Source: Rhizobium sp. (GTDB lineage: Bacteria; Pseudomonadota; Gammaproteobacteria; Burkholderiales; Thiobacillaceae). Taken from it: 64,000 nt of DNA. A program made the position numbers and the translations under genes. Location: positions 1-64,000 of the forward strand of contig JAIBEL010000021.1 in assembly GCA_019459285.1 (NCBI GenBank). The letters are read 5' to 3'. Under the pieces are notes generated by a model. The model had not been told where the DNA came from, did no database searches, and saw nothing but the letters and a program-made list of their open reading frames with translations. Below are positions 17,952 through 26,156 of the stretch, in pieces (the stretch's first letter is position 1; each line of letters opens with the position of its first letter).

Positions 17952-18557
17952 ATGATTTCGCATGAAACCATCGAAAAGAACCTCGGTCTGCTGATCGTGC
18001 TGACCATCCTCATCGTCAGCGTCGGCGGTCTGGTACAGATCGTGCCGCTGTTCTTCCAGACTTCCACCACCACACCGGTGGAAGGCCTGAAGCCCTACAC
18101 GGCGCTGCAACTGATGGGACGCGACATCTACATCCGCGAAGGCTGCGTCGGCTGCCATTCGCAGATGATCCGCCCGTTCCGTGCCGAGACCGAACGCTAC
18201 GGCCACTATTCGGTGGCAGGCGAGTATGTCTACGACCGTCCGTTCCTGTGGGGCTCCAAGCGCACCGGTCCCGACCTGGCGCGTGTCGGCGGTCGTTATT
18301 CGGATGCCTGGCAGGTCGCGCACCTGATGAACCCGCGCGACGTGGTGCCGGAATCCATCATGCCCGCCTACCCCTGGCTCGACCGTCCGCTCAAGGACAC
18401 CGGCATCCAGGCCAAGATGCGCACGCTGGACATCGTCGGCCACGGCTACACCGAGCAGGAAATCGCCGCGGCACCCGCGGCGCTCCAGGGCAAGACGGAG
18501 CTTGACGCCGTCATCGCCTACCTGCAGGTGCTCGGCACCCACGCGCCGAAGAACTGA
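17952..18557 (+). CDS. ccoO: cbb3-type cytochrome c oxidase subunit II (monohaem)
   Basis: Membrane-anchored monohaem cytochrome c that feeds electrons to CcoN. A single N-terminal transmembrane helix spans about residues 11-33. The haem motif CVGCH is at 65-69 within [18 protein letters not shown], a hallmark of CcoO. An axial Met is expected in MPAYPWL. At 201 aa it is normal. The open frame begins at 17886 inside ccoN, but the ATG at 17952, with GGAGA upstream and the canonical [10 protein letters not shown] start, is preferred. Confidence 0.97.
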   Translation: MISHETIEKNLGLLIVLTILIVSVGGLVQIVPLFFQTSTTTPVEGLKPYTALQLMGRDIYIREGCVGCHSQMIRPFRAETERYGHYSVAGEYVYDRPFLWGSKRTGPDLARVGGRYSDAWQVAHLMNPRDVVPESIMPAYPWLDRPLKDTGIQAKMRTLDIVGHGYTEQEIAAAPAALQGKTELDAVIAYLQVLGTHAPKN

Positions 18558-18564
18558 GCGCGGC

Positions 18565-18735
18565 ATGGACAGCGGAACCCTCAGCGGCATCATCACGGCG
18601 GTCTTCGTCATCGTATTCATCGGCATCGTCTGGTGGGCCTTCAGCACGCGCAACAAACAGCGCTTCGAAGAGGACGCCCGACTGCCCTTCGAGGATGACG
18701 ACGACCGGCCCGCCAAACAAGGAGACAAGCAATGA
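18565..18735 (+). CDS. ccoQ: cbb3 oxidase small subunit CcoQ
   Basis: A 56-residue protein with one transmembrane helix (about residues 7-27, ending VWWAF) followed by a charged, acidic cytoplasmic tail (LPFEDDDDRPAKQ). Size, position between ccoO and ccoP and the LPFEDD tail identify CcoQ, which stabilises the complex. It starts 7 bp after ccoO and overlaps ccoP by 4 bp (ATGA). Confidence 0.93.
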   Translation: MDSGTLSGIITAVFVIVFIGIVWWAFSTRNKQRFEEDARLPFEDDDDRPAKQGDKQ

Positions 18736-19652
18736 GCGATTTCACAAGCGGCTTCTGGCCGATCTACATCAGCGTCCTGACCCTGGTGAGCATCCTGGGC
18801 ACCTGGGTATTTCTCAAATCGCAAACCACCCGCAAGTTTGCGCCCGGCGAGAAGGCCGAGCTCATGGAGCACACCTGGGACGGCGATCTGCAGGACCTCA
18901 ACAACCCGCTGCCGCGCTGGTGGCTGGGACTGTTCTACGGCACCATGATTTTCGGGCTGGGCTACCTCGCCCTGTGGCCGGGACTGGGCAACTTCGCCGG
19001 CTTGCTGGGCTGGACTTCCAAAGGGGAATACCAGGCCGAGGTGAAAGCCGCCGAAGCCAAGTTCCAGCCGATGTATGCCGGCTTCATGCAGCAGGATGTC
19101 GCCACCGTGGCGGCCGACCCGAACGCGCGCGCCATCGGCAAGCACCTGTTCCTGACCTACTGCTCGCAGTGCCACGGCTCCGATGCCATGGGCGCCAAGG
19201 GCTTCCCCAACCTGACCGACAATGACTGGCTCTACGGCGGCGAACCCGACACCATCGTGGCCACCATCACCAACGGTCGCGCCGGGGTGATGCCGGCATG
19301 GGAGCCGATCCTCGGTGCACAAGGCGTCAAGCAAGTGGCCAACTACGTGCTCTCGCTGTCGGGCCGACAGCACGATGCCACCCTGGCCGAAGCAGGCAAG
19401 GCGAAATTCGCCGAGAACTGCGCCGCCTGCCACATGCCGGACGGCACTGGCATGAAGGCGCTGGGCGCGCCCAACCTCACCGACAAGGTGTGGCTGTATG
19501 GCGGCAACGAGGCGACGATCATCGAGACCATCGCCAAAGGCCGCAATGGTGTCATGCCTGCCCTGACCCAGACGCTCGGCACCACCTCCAACAAGGAAGC
19601 CAAGCTGCACCTGCTGGCAGCCTATGTATATGGGTTGTCGCAGCAGAAGTGA
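18732..19652 (+). CDS. ccoP: cbb3-type cytochrome c oxidase subunit III (dihaem)
   Basis: Dihaem cytochrome c subunit that receives electrons from soluble c-type cytochromes. Two transmembrane helices are predicted at about residues 8-28 and 65-85, separated by the conserved HTWDGDLQDLNNPLPRWW. Haem motifs CSQCH (144-148) and CAACH (230-234) lie in the periplasmic part, with Met ligands likely in GVMPAW and GVMPAL. At 306 aa it is the usual size. It ends the ccoNOQP core; a 121-bp spacer with a strong hairpin follows. Confidence 0.97.
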   Translation: MSDFTSGFWPIYISVLTLVSILGTWVFLKSQTTRKFAPGEKAELMEHTWDGDLQDLNNPLPRWWLGLFYGTMIFGLGYLALWPGLGNFAGLLGWTSKGEYQAEVKAAEAKFQPMYAGFMQQDVATVAADPNARAIGKHLFLTYCSQCHGSDAMGAKGFPNLTDNDWLYGGEPDTIVATITNGRAGVMPAWEPILGAQGVKQVANYVLSLSGRQHDATLAEAGKAKFAENCAACHMPDGTGMKALGAPNLTDKVWLYGGNEATIIETIAKGRNGVMPALTQTLGTTSNKEAKLHLLAAYVYGLSQQK

Positions 19653-19666
19653 CCGGTAAGCGGTAA

Positions 19667-19687
19667 GTAGTGAGTAGTGAGTAGTGA
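19667..19687 (+). repeat. Three tandem copies of GTAGTGA
   Basis: A perfect 7-bp tandem repeat, three units, begins 14 bp after the ccoP stop and is flanked by GGTAAGCGGTAA-type words. The spacer after pdhB (5292-5311) contains similar GTGAGAAGTGAGAGGTAA text. Confidence 0.85.
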
Positions 19688-19711
19688 GCGGTATTCGCCG
19701 GACAAGCCGGC

Positions 19712-19753
19712 GAGCCGCTTGAGCGCATTGCCCATAGTGCGCTCAAGCGGCTC
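19712..19753 (+). terminator. 16-bp perfect stem-loop between ccoP and ccoG
   Basis: Arms GAGCCGCTTGAGCGCA (19712-19727) and its exact complement (19738-19753) enclose ten bases. No T-run follows, so it may be an mRNA-stabilising or attenuating hairpin rather than a classical terminator. Its place after ccoP would allow ccoNOQP to be expressed above ccoGH. Confidence 0.65.
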
Positions 19754-19773
19754 AGACCTTCAACGGAAACGCA

Positions 19774-21189
19774 GTGACCAACGACAAGCAACCCGCCTCC
19801 GCCGATGCGGCGACCGAGCAGCAGCTCTACGCGATCCGGCAAAAAATCCAGCCGCGTGCGGTGCATGGCATGTTCGCCAACTGGCGCATCGCGCTGGTGC
19901 TGCTGACCCAGACGCTCTACTACGGCATACCCTGGCTGCAATGGGACCACCGCCAGGCGGTGCTGTTCGATCTGGCCGCGCGCAAGTTCTACATATTCGG
20001 CCTGGTGTTCTGGCCGCAGGATTTCGTCTACCTCACCGGTCTGCTGATCCTGTCGGCGCTGTCGCTGTTCCTGTTTACCGCGGTGGCCGGCCGACTGTGG
20101 TGCGGCTACGCCTGCCCGCAGACCGTGTACACCGAGATTTTCATGTGGGTGGAAAACTGGCTGGAGGGCGACCATCTCGCACGCAGGAAGCTCGACCAGT
20201 CGCCGTGGAATGCCAACAAGCTGAGAAAGCGCGGGTTGAAGCACGCCGTCTGGTTCGCGATCGCGCTGTGGACGGGCTTCACTTTCGTCGGTTATTTCAC
20301 CCCGATCCAGACGCTGGCGGCCGAGACGATTCAAGCCAACCTCGGTCCATGGGAAACCTTCTGGATCCTGTTCTACGCCTTTGCCACCTGGGGCAACGCC
20401 GGCTTCATGCGCGAGCAGGTCTGCAAGTACATGTGCCCGTATGCGCGTTTCCAGAGCGTGATGTTCGATTCCGACACGCTGACCGTGACCTACGACACTT
20501 CCCTCGGCGAGCCGCGCGGCCCGCGCAGCAAGAAAGCCGATTACAAGGCAGCCGGGCTCGGTACCTGCGTCGACTGTAACGTCTGCGTACAGGTCTGCCC
20601 CACCGGCATCGATATCCGAAACGGCCTGCAGTACGAATGCATCGGCTGCGCCGCCTGCATCGACGGCTGCGACCAGATCATGGACAAGATGGGCTACCCG
20701 CGCGGGCTGATCCGCTACACCACGGAAAACGTGGTGAAGGGGAAATACCCTGACACCGGCATCGTCAAGCACGTTCTGCGTCCGCGCACCATCATCTACA
20801 CCGTGCTGCTGACGCTGATCGCGGGTGCATTCCTCTATAGCCTCGCCACGCGGGTACCGCTCAACGTCGGCGTGGTGCGCGACCGCGCGGCATTGTCGAA
20901 GGAAACCGACGAGGGCAAGATCGAGAACGTCTATCGCCTGCAGATCATCAACAAGGATGGCCAGGCTCACCGCTATACGATCGAGGCACACGGCATCGAG
21001 CATCTCGAGCTCGAGACTGCCACGCACGATATCGCGGCCGCGCCTTTGCAGACCATCGACATTCCCGTCAGCCTGACAGCCGACCCGGAAGAACTGAAGG
21101 GCCGCTCGATCGCAGTCACGTTCACGATACAAGCCACCGACGATCCGCGCATCAGACAGGACGTCGCCACCAAGTTCTTCAACCGCTAG
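19774..21189 (+). CDS. ccoG: cbb3 oxidase assembly ferredoxin-like protein CcoG
   Basis: Membrane protein of the RdxA/FixG family, implicated as a copper reductase in cbb3 assembly. About five membrane helices surround two cysteine clusters: an early CGYACPQTVY motif, and a 4Fe-4S ferredoxin region with CVDCNVCVQVCPTGI followed by CIGCAACIDGC. A C-terminal immunoglobulin-like domain (FixG_C, about residues 350-471) faces the periplasm. It starts with GTG, preceded by ACGGAAA. At 471 aa it is complete. The order ccoNOQP-ccoGH is conserved in proteobacteria. Confidence 0.95.
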   Translation: MTNDKQPASADAATEQQLYAIRQKIQPRAVHGMFANWRIALVLLTQTLYYGIPWLQWDHRQAVLFDLAARKFYIFGLVFWPQDFVYLTGLLILSALSLFLFTAVAGRLWCGYACPQTVYTEIFMWVENWLEGDHLARRKLDQSPWNANKLRKRGLKHAVWFAIALWTGFTFVGYFTPIQTLAAETIQANLGPWETFWILFYAFATWGNAGFMREQVCKYMCPYARFQSVMFDSDTLTVTYDTSLGEPRGPRSKKADYKAAGLGTCVDCNVCVQVCPTGIDIRNGLQYECIGCAACIDGCDQIMDKMGYPRGLIRYTTENVVKGKYPDTGIVKHVLRPRTIIYTVLLTLIAGAFLYSLATRVPLNVGVVRDRAALSKETDEGKIENVYRLQIINKDGQAHRYTIEAHGIEHLELETATHDIAAAPLQTIDIPVSLTADPEELKGRSIAVTFTIQATDDPRIRQDVATKFFNR

Positions 21190-21207
21190 ATTGCGAGACA
21201 CGGCGCC

Positions 21208-21735
21208 ATGACGAATACAACCCTTCATGCCAAACCCTGGTATCGCGAACCTTGGCCATGGTTCCTCATGAGCCTGCCCGCCATCGCAGTCGCCGCCGGA
21301 CTGACTACCGTGTGGATCGCCTACGAGAGCGCCGACGGGCTGGTGGTGGGCGATTACTACAAGGAAGGACTCGCCATCAACCAGACGCTGGAGCGTGACG
21401 ACGCCGCGCACGCCCTGGCGCTCGCCGCCACCGTGAAAAGCGAGGACGGTGCACTGGTGCTCACGCTGACCGGTCATCTGACGGCCTATCCCGACCAATT
21501 GATCCTCACCCTGGCCCATCCAACCCATCAGGGGATGGATCACACGCTCACCTTGCACCACGCCGGCGGCAATCGCTATCGCGCCACGCTTCCCGCCATG
21601 CCCGACGGGAAATGGCATGCCCAGCTGACCGATGCCGCATCCACCTGGCGCCTTGCCGGCGTGTTGCACTCCCCGTTCAGGCAAGCCGTCACGCTGTCAT
21701 CCGATTCCGTCGTTCATCAACCACAGGGAGAATAA
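21208..21735 (+). CDS. ccoH: FixH/CcoH family cbb3 assembly protein
   Basis: A 175-residue inner-membrane protein with one N-terminal transmembrane helix (about residues 17-37, starting WPWFLMSLPAIAV) and a periplasmic beta-rich domain. The DYYKEGLAINQ segment is typical of FixH. It is thought to stabilise the cbb3 complex during assembly. It begins 18 bp after ccoG. ccoI (copper ATPase) and ccoS are not seen in the window. Confidence 0.9.
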   Translation: MTNTTLHAKPWYREPWPWFLMSLPAIAVAAGLTTVWIAYESADGLVVGDYYKEGLAINQTLERDDAAHALALAATVKSEDGALVLTLTGHLTAYPDQLILTLAHPTHQGMDHTLTLHHAGGNRYRATLPAMPDGKWHAQLTDAASTWRLAGVLHSPFRQAVTLSSDSVVHQPQGE

Positions 21736-21736
21736 A

Positions 21737-21871
21737 ATGGACGTTGTACTCAATCTGCTGTTCAGCAGCCCGATCGGCCTCTTGAGCCTGTTTACCATCC
21801 TCTTCATCATCGGCATGGCGATCTACCTGATGGTCTGGTACAAGCGCAAGATGAACAATCCCGAAGAATGA
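21737..21871 (+). CDS. Small membrane protein, DUF3149-like
   Basis: A 44-residue protein with one strong transmembrane helix (about residues 14-34, FTILFIIGMAIYLMVWY) and a basic/acidic tail KRKMNNPEE. The MDVVLNLLFSSPIGLLSL start resembles what I recall of DUF3149. It begins one base after the ccoH stop, with GGGAG upstream, so it is probably co-translated. Its role is unknown; position suggests an accessory part of cbb3 assembly or function. Confidence 0.8.
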   Translation: MDVVLNLLFSSPIGLLSLFTILFIIGMAIYLMVWYKRKMNNPEE

Positions 21872-21896
21872 CGTCCATCCAGACGAGGAGCACGCC

Positions 21897-22196
21897 ATGA
21901 TGCAGCGCCTGATCCACATTCTGTGGCCGTCCTTCCTTGTGGCTGGCGTGGCCGACATCGTTTTCACCATCTTGTTCGATCCGCTGGAGATCATGTACCA
22001 CGGCGAGGCGGTGATCGAACAGCGGCTCGCCGCCTATACCATCGGCTTCTTCGTGTTCTGGCTGCTGGGTATCGCGTCCAGCGCGATGACCTGCTATTTC
22101 CAGCGTGGCGCGGATGAAATCAACCGCTGCCCCCTGCCGCCGCGCAACCGGCCCGAGGGCTGTCCCAAGCGCGACGATGGTAGTGGCTGCTGCTGA
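21897..22196 (+). CDS. Small two-helix membrane protein with Cys-rich tail
   Basis: A 99-residue protein of no family I recognise. Two hydrophobic segments lie at about residues 6-27 and 47-67. The tail, about residues 67-99, contains five cysteines: one in MTCYFQ, one each in NRCPLP and EGCPKR, and a terminal pair in GSGCC. It starts 25 bp after the DUF3149-like gene, with GAGGAG as ribosome-binding site, and ends the cco-linked string. The spaced cysteines could bind metal, for example copper destined for CcoN, but that is only inferred from context. Confidence 0.75.
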   Translation: MMQRLIHILWPSFLVAGVADIVFTILFDPLEIMYHGEAVIEQRLAAYTIGFFVFWLLGIASSAMTCYFQRGADEINRCPLPPRNRPEGCPKRDDGSGCC

Positions 22197-22228
22197 AAAT
22201 CCATGTATCAGGTGACCGGCGCTGCAGT

Positions 22229-23692
22229 CTAACCCGGGCAAACCTGGTTGCGGCCCTGGTCCTTGGCCCGATAGAGCCCCGCGTCGGCCCGTCGCAGCAG
22301 GCCATCGATTTCTTCCGATGCATCCTCCAGCGCAGCAAGCCCGGCACTGACGGTAATATGGGCCGGGCACCCCGGGACCACGTTTTGTGCAATCAGCAAC
22401 CGCAGGCGCTCGGCCATCAGCAGGGCTTCAGACAGCCCCTGGCCTGGCAGCAGGACGACAAACTCTTCGCCTCCCAGGCGCGCGAAGATGTCGCCGCCGC
22501 GCAGCGTGGCGTGGATAGTGGCAGCCAGCGCCACCAGCACCTTGTCGCCGGTTTCGTGGCCGAAACGGTCGTTGACCGATTTGAAGAAATCGATGTCCAG
22601 CATGATCAGCGACAATGGCAGCCCCTGACGCTTGGCGCGGCTGATCTCGACCTTGGCCTGTTCCATGAAATGGCGCCGGTTGCTGGCACCGGTCAGGGGG
22701 TCGACAGAGGCCAATTCCTCTAGATGCTGGTTGGCCAGCTCCAAGTCATGGGTACGCGCCTCCACTCGTGCTTCGAGTTCGCAGTTGAGACGGTCGAGTT
22801 CGTCATGGGTCGCCCGCAGATCCTGTAGTAGCGCGGCCAGCGCGAGCGACGAGAATGCCAGCACGGCCAGATATTCCTGCAACAGCAGAACCGTGTCCGC
22901 CGGCGTGGCGGCAAGCAGGGGGCCCACGTCATTGAGCGTGGCCGTGATTGCGATGGCGGCGATCAGTAACACAATACTGGCCGCACCCCGCACCCCGAAG
23001 CGGACGGCCGCCCAGAGGGGCAGCGGAAACAACAGGAAAGGTCTTCTGGGGAAACTGTCGGTGGTGCCCTGCGAGAAAACCCAGGCGGTGAGCAGCAGGG
23101 TCAGCGCCAATAGCGCGGTGGCTTCCAGGAGACGGCGTATGGCTGGTTGGGACGGAGTCTGCAGCCAGCCCAGCACGAGCGGCGTGACCAGCAGTACGCC
23201 CATGCCATCGCCCAGCCACCAGATTGTCCATAAGTCCCAGATCGATGTGGTGGTCGGAGCGCTCAGCGAATAGATCGACGCGCCCAGCAGGGCGGCCAGT
23301 CCGCTGGCCAGCCCCAGGACCAGCCCGAACAGGGCGACATGGCGCAACCGATCGAGCGCAAAGGGACAGGCGACACGCTGCAGCAGCCAGGCAGCCAGCA
23401 GGCATTCAAACAGGTTGACGGCAGCAAAACCGATCGCCTGCGCGAGGTTGAAGGTAGGTAGGTCGGCGGCGATTTCCGCCGCCACGGCCGCCAGCAGATA
23501 GAGCGGCCAGTCGCGCCTCGGCGCCAGCAAAAGCGCCGCCAGCAGGATGCCGTTGGGCAGCCAGAAGATAGAGATGCCCTCGGACATGGACGAGGCGGCC
23601 ACGCCGAGCACGGCACCCAGGTAATACCCCAGCCCGACCGCAAGCAAGCGAAGGGGTCTCGCAGGCGTCGGCCCGGCGTGATTGAATGCCAT
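22229..23692 (-). CDS. Diguanylate cyclase with MASE1 sensor domain
   Basis: Makes c-di-GMP from two GTP. The N-terminal 300 residues form about eight to ten membrane helices of the MASE1 type (GYYLGAVLGV, FWLPNGILLAALLL). A short coiled coil (LDRLNCELEARVEARTHDLE) follows. The C-terminal GGDEF domain has an intact active site GGEEF and, five residues earlier, RGGD, the RxxD inhibitory site for product feedback. A TTG at 23722 extends the frame by ten codons; the ATG at 23692 is preferred, although neither has a good ribosome-binding site. It lies downstream of hemN on the same strand, 134 bp away. The signal sensed is unknown. Confidence 0.9.
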   Translation of the reverse strand: MAFNHAGPTPARPLRLLAVGLGYYLGAVLGVAASSMSEGISIFWLPNGILLAALLLAPRRDWPLYLLAAVAAEIAADLPTFNLAQAIGFAAVNLFECLLAAWLLQRVACPFALDRLRHVALFGLVLGLASGLAALLGASIYSLSAPTTTSIWDLWTIWWLGDGMGVLLVTPLVLGWLQTPSQPAIRRLLEATALLALTLLLTAWVFSQGTTDSFPRRPFLLFPLPLWAAVRFGVRGAASIVLLIAAIAITATLNDVGPLLAATPADTVLLLQEYLAVLAFSSLALAALLQDLRATHDELDRLNCELEARVEARTHDLELANQHLEELASVDPLTGASNRRHFMEQAKVEISRAKRQGLPLSLIMLDIDFFKSVNDRFGHETGDKVLVALAATIHATLRGGDIFARLGGEEFVVLLPGQGLSEALLMAERLRLLIAQNVVPGCPAHITVSAGLAALEDASEEIDGLLRRADAGLYRAKDQGRNQVCPG

Positions 23693-23826
23693 GTCTATCG
23701 GGTACGGCGCGTGAATGCGCAATACGCACCGCCTGCTTCCCTCCGCTTGTTATGTCACCAACTATCGCGAGGTCGCAGCGGAATTGTCAATGGCATTCGT
23801 CAATCACACTGAAGATGCGGCGGAAC

Positions 23827-25197
23827 TCAGGCGGTACGCGAATAACGGGGCTGCGTGCTGGCGGTTTCCTTCAGATAGCGGTCGAAGCACATGCCGATGT
23901 TGCGCAGGAACAGCCGGCCGCGCGGGGTGACGCTGATCCGGTCCGACGCAACCGTAACCAGCCCGTCGTCGGCGAGCGGGCGCAGATCGGTCAGTGCGTC
24001 AGCGAAATAATCGGTGAAGGCAATGTTCCATTCCTGGCCGAAGGCCGCAAAGTCGAGCTCCAGATCGCACATCACGCGGGTGATCGCGTCGCGTCGGATC
24101 TGGTCGTCGCGCGTGAGCCTGAGACCGCGCTCGACGGCCAGGCCGGTCGCAGCGATACGTTCCTGGTAGCGTTTGAGATTCTTCTCGTTCTGCATGTACA
24201 CGTCGGCTGTCTGGCTGATGCTGGAGACGCCGAAGGCCAGGATGTCGCAGTCCTTGTGCGTGGTATAGCCCTGGAAATTGCGCCATAGCGTCTTGTTCTG
24301 CTGGGCGCGTACCAGTTCGTCGTCCGGACGGGCGAAGTGGTCGAGGCCGATGTTGACGTAGCCCACTGCGCCCAGCATCTCGTTCACCGCCTGCTGCAGG
24401 CCGAGACGCGTCGCGGAATCCGGCAGGTCCTCTTCCTTAATCAGGCGCTGGTGCTTCTTCAGCCATGGCACGTGGGCATACGCAAACACCGCCAGGCGAT
24501 CCGGCGACCATGCGGTCACCTGTTCCAGCGTGTGGCGAAAACTGGCGACCGTCTGTTTCGGCAATCCCACGATCAGATCCAGATTGATGCTGGAAAAGCC
24601 CAACTCGCGTGACCAGTCGAGCACCTGCTGGATCAGGGCCTGCGACTGGATACGGTTGACTGCCTGCTGCACGTCCGGATCCATGTCCTGCACGCCAAAC
24701 GAGACGCGATTGAAACCGGATTCGCGCAACGCCACCAGATGCTCGCGCGTCAGTTCGCGCGGGTCGATCTCGCAGCTGATCTCGGCGTCGGCAGCCAGCG
24801 TGAAGTGCCGGCGCATCATGTCCATCAGGCGGCGAATATCGCCGGGATTCAGGTAAGTGGGCGTCCCGCCGCCCCAGTGCAATTGGCGAACCAGGCGGCC
24901 CGGATCCACCCGTTGCGCCGTATGCGCCATTTCCTGGTCGAGATAGGCCAGATAGGGCTGGGTCTTGCTGTAGTCGCGCGTCGCCACCATGTTGCAGCCG
25001 CAGAAGTGGCAGAGCGTGTCGCAGAAGGGAATGTGGGCGTACAACGACAACCCGCGGTCAGGGGATGCCGTAGCCAACTCATCGGTCCAGTCCGTCTCGC
25101 TGAAGCCGGTGCGGAAATACGGCGCAGTCGGATAGGACGTATAACGGGGGCCGGGTACGCTGTATTTCTGGAGCAGTTCCAGAAGAGTCGAAGTCAT
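23827..25197 (-). CDS. hemN: Oxygen-independent coproporphyrinogen III oxidase
   Basis: Radical-SAM enzyme that converts coproporphyrinogen III to protoporphyrinogen IX without oxygen, in haem synthesis. The cluster motif CDTLCHFCGC, with the HemN-type CxxxCxxCxC spacing, is at about residues 61-70 (HIPF just before). Also seen are the PGPRYTSYPTAP start, GGGTPTYL, and the C-terminal HemN domain with GFGVSSIS-like ILAFGVSSIS. The frame extends upstream to 25350, but the ATG at 25197 gives the canonical N-terminus and 456 aa. Its nearness to cbb3 genes fits low-oxygen respiration, where such enzymes are usually FNR-controlled; I did not find an FNR box. Confidence 0.95.
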   Translation of the reverse strand: MTSTLLELLQKYSVPGPRYTSYPTAPYFRTGFSETDWTDELATASPDRGLSLYAHIPFCDTLCHFCGCNMVATRDYSKTQPYLAYLDQEMAHTAQRVDPGRLVRQLHWGGGTPTYLNPGDIRRLMDMMRRHFTLAADAEISCEIDPRELTREHLVALRESGFNRVSFGVQDMDPDVQQAVNRIQSQALIQQVLDWSRELGFSSINLDLIVGLPKQTVASFRHTLEQVTAWSPDRLAVFAYAHVPWLKKHQRLIKEEDLPDSATRLGLQQAVNEMLGAVGYVNIGLDHFARPDDELVRAQQNKTLWRNFQGYTTHKDCDILAFGVSSISQTADVYMQNEKNLKRYQERIAATGLAVERGLRLTRDDQIRRDAITRVMCDLELDFAAFGQEWNIAFTDYFADALTDLRPLADDGLVTVASDRISVTPRGRLFLRNIGMCFDRYLKETASTQPRYSRTA

Positions 25198-25343
25198 GGA
25201 GGCGCCCACCATCAGATAACGATGTCTTTTTATCATAGTACGGACGCGAAATCCAGCACCCCCGGGCTGGGGAGCGCAGCGGGTTTTGCGGTAAAGTTCG
25301 GGCTGACAAAGCCGTTGGTATGCGCTGCTCACCCGGAAATCAC

Positions 25344-26156
25344 ATGTCATCCATTCCGCCGCCGTCTCTGGTTCGTTTCCTGCTGCTGGTCGCGCTGTTG
25401 CTCGGGGCCGCCGCCGTCCGCGCCGACGATGCGTCCGACCTGGCCCAGCGCGTCTACGACCGCCCCAACGGGCGCGACCTCACCACGCTCGGCCGCATGG
25501 TGCTCACCGAGAAGGGCCGGGCGCCGCGCATCCGCGAACTGGTCACCTACCGCCTCGACAAGGCGCGCGGCGAAACCGCCAACCTGATCCGTTTTCTCGA
25601 ACCTGAAGACATCGCGGGAACCGGCCTGCTCAGCATCGACAAGGCCGACGGCAGTACCGACCAGTGGCTGTACCTGCCCGCGCTCGACCGTGTACGCCGC
25701 ATTTCCAGCGACCGCAAGGGCGGACGCTTCGTCGGTTCCGACCTCTATTTCGAGGACCTGCAGGAACGCAAACCCTCGAAGGATCGCCAGCGCCTGCTCG
25801 GCAAACAACTCGAGAACGGCATCCTCTGCGACGTGCTCGAAAGCGTGCCGCTGGACGCCGACGATTCGGTGTACAAGAAACGCATCAGCTGGATCGATCC
25901 CGCCACCGCGATCCCGCAGCGCGTGGACTATTTCGAGCAGAGCGGCAACACGCCCAGCAAGCGCTGGCTGCTGCGCAGCAAAAAACGCACCCAGGGCTAC
26001 TGGACGCTCACCGACAGCCGCATGATCGACCTGGAAAGCGGGCACGAAACCCGGCTGGTCATCGATACGGCGCTGTACGACCAGAAACTGCCCGCCAAAC
26101 TCTTCACTTCGCAAGCCCTTGCCGACGAAAGCCTGGAATCGGAATATCGCCCATGA
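25344..26156 (+). CDS. Periplasmic LolA-like outer-membrane lipoprotein-sorting family protein
   Basis: A 270-residue exported protein. A signal peptide covers about residues 1-28 (cleavage near AVRAD). The remainder has the half-barrel pattern of the COG2834 outer-membrane lipoprotein-sorting family: IRELVTYRLDKARGE, IRFLEPEDIAGTGLL, WLYLPALDRVRRIS, GSDLYFEDL. Genes of this kind typically sit beside an RND exporter, as here. ATG at 25344 is chosen over 25320 because it opens directly into the signal peptide. It overlaps the next gene by 4 bp (ATGA). It probably ferries or binds a hydrophobic ligand in the periplasm; the substrate is unknown. Confidence 0.85.
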   Translation: MSSIPPPSLVRFLLLVALLLGAAAVRADDASDLAQRVYDRPNGRDLTTLGRMVLTEKGRAPRIRELVTYRLDKARGETANLIRFLEPEDIAGTGLLSIDKADGSTDQWLYLPALDRVRRISSDRKGGRFVGSDLYFEDLQERKPSKDRQRLLGKQLENGILCDVLESVPLDADDSVYKKRISWIDPATAIPQRVDYFEQSGNTPSKRWLLRSKKRTQGYWTLTDSRMIDLESGHETRLVIDTALYDQKLPAKLFTSQALADESLESEYRP

